A stretch of 7,374 nt of DNA from Kiritimatiellia bacterium (GTDB lineage: Bacteria > Verrucomicrobiota > Kiritimatiellia > SLAD01), in assembly GCA_007126995.1 (NCBI GenBank), contig SLAD01000091.1, forward strand, positions 1-7,374. Reading direction: 5' to 3'. Below are positions 7,360 to 7,374 of the stretch, piece by piece. The notes under the pieces are model-generated. The model had not been told where the DNA came from. It saw only the letters and a program-made list of their open reading frames with translations, and did not search any database. The stretch's first letter is position 1, and each line of letters opens with the position of its first letter. A program made the position numbers and the translations under genes.

Positions 7360-7374
7360 AACTTATCCCAAAAA

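Overview
The window is a compact bacterial chromosomal segment made of two housekeeping operons that converge. On the + strand lies a SUF iron-sulfur cluster assembly operon in the order sufC-sufB-sufD-(Rieske ferredoxin)-sufS-sufU (66..5629). On the - strand lies rplU-rpmA-obgE (7359..5637), encoding ribosomal proteins L21 and L27 and the ribosome-associated GTPase Obg. Almost every base is coding; the largest gap is 57 bp, so no stretch over 300 bases lacks a gene. I see no rRNA, tRNA, CRISPR, insertion sequence, phage gene or riboswitch.

Organism: a bacterium of moderately high GC. The suf order begins with sufC and uses SufU rather than SufE, while L27 begins directly at MAHKK without the cleaved N-terminal extension found in Firmicutes. 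That combination argues against both enterobacteria and Firmicutes. A deep-branching or PVC/Chloroflexi-like lineage would fit, but this is inference; the window has no decisive taxonomic marker.

How the SUF genes work together: SufS takes sulfur from L-cysteine as a persulfide on Cys368. SufU, through its Cys/Asp metal site, relays the sulfur to the SufB-SufC-SufD scaffold. There ATP binding by SufC drives cluster assembly at the SufB-SufD interface. The small Rieske-type protein between sufD and sufS is the least standard component and could carry electrons for the process. Intergenic gaps are 20, 16, 5 and 11 bp, followed by an 8-bp overlap, so a single polycistronic message is likely. The first 34 bases probably hold the last codons of an upstream gene on the same strand.

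The ribosomal operon: rplU and rpmA are separated by 1 bp, with the rpmA ribosome-binding site inside the end of rplU. A strong intrinsic-terminator-like hairpin lies between rpmA and obgE, ending 7 bases before the obgE start codon, which has no visible Shine-Dalgarno sequence. The 3' ends of sufU and obgE are 7 bp apart with no convincing terminator between them. I do not see an undescribed multi-gene system here. The points most worth a second look are the Rieske gene in the suf operon and the hairpin at the obgE start.
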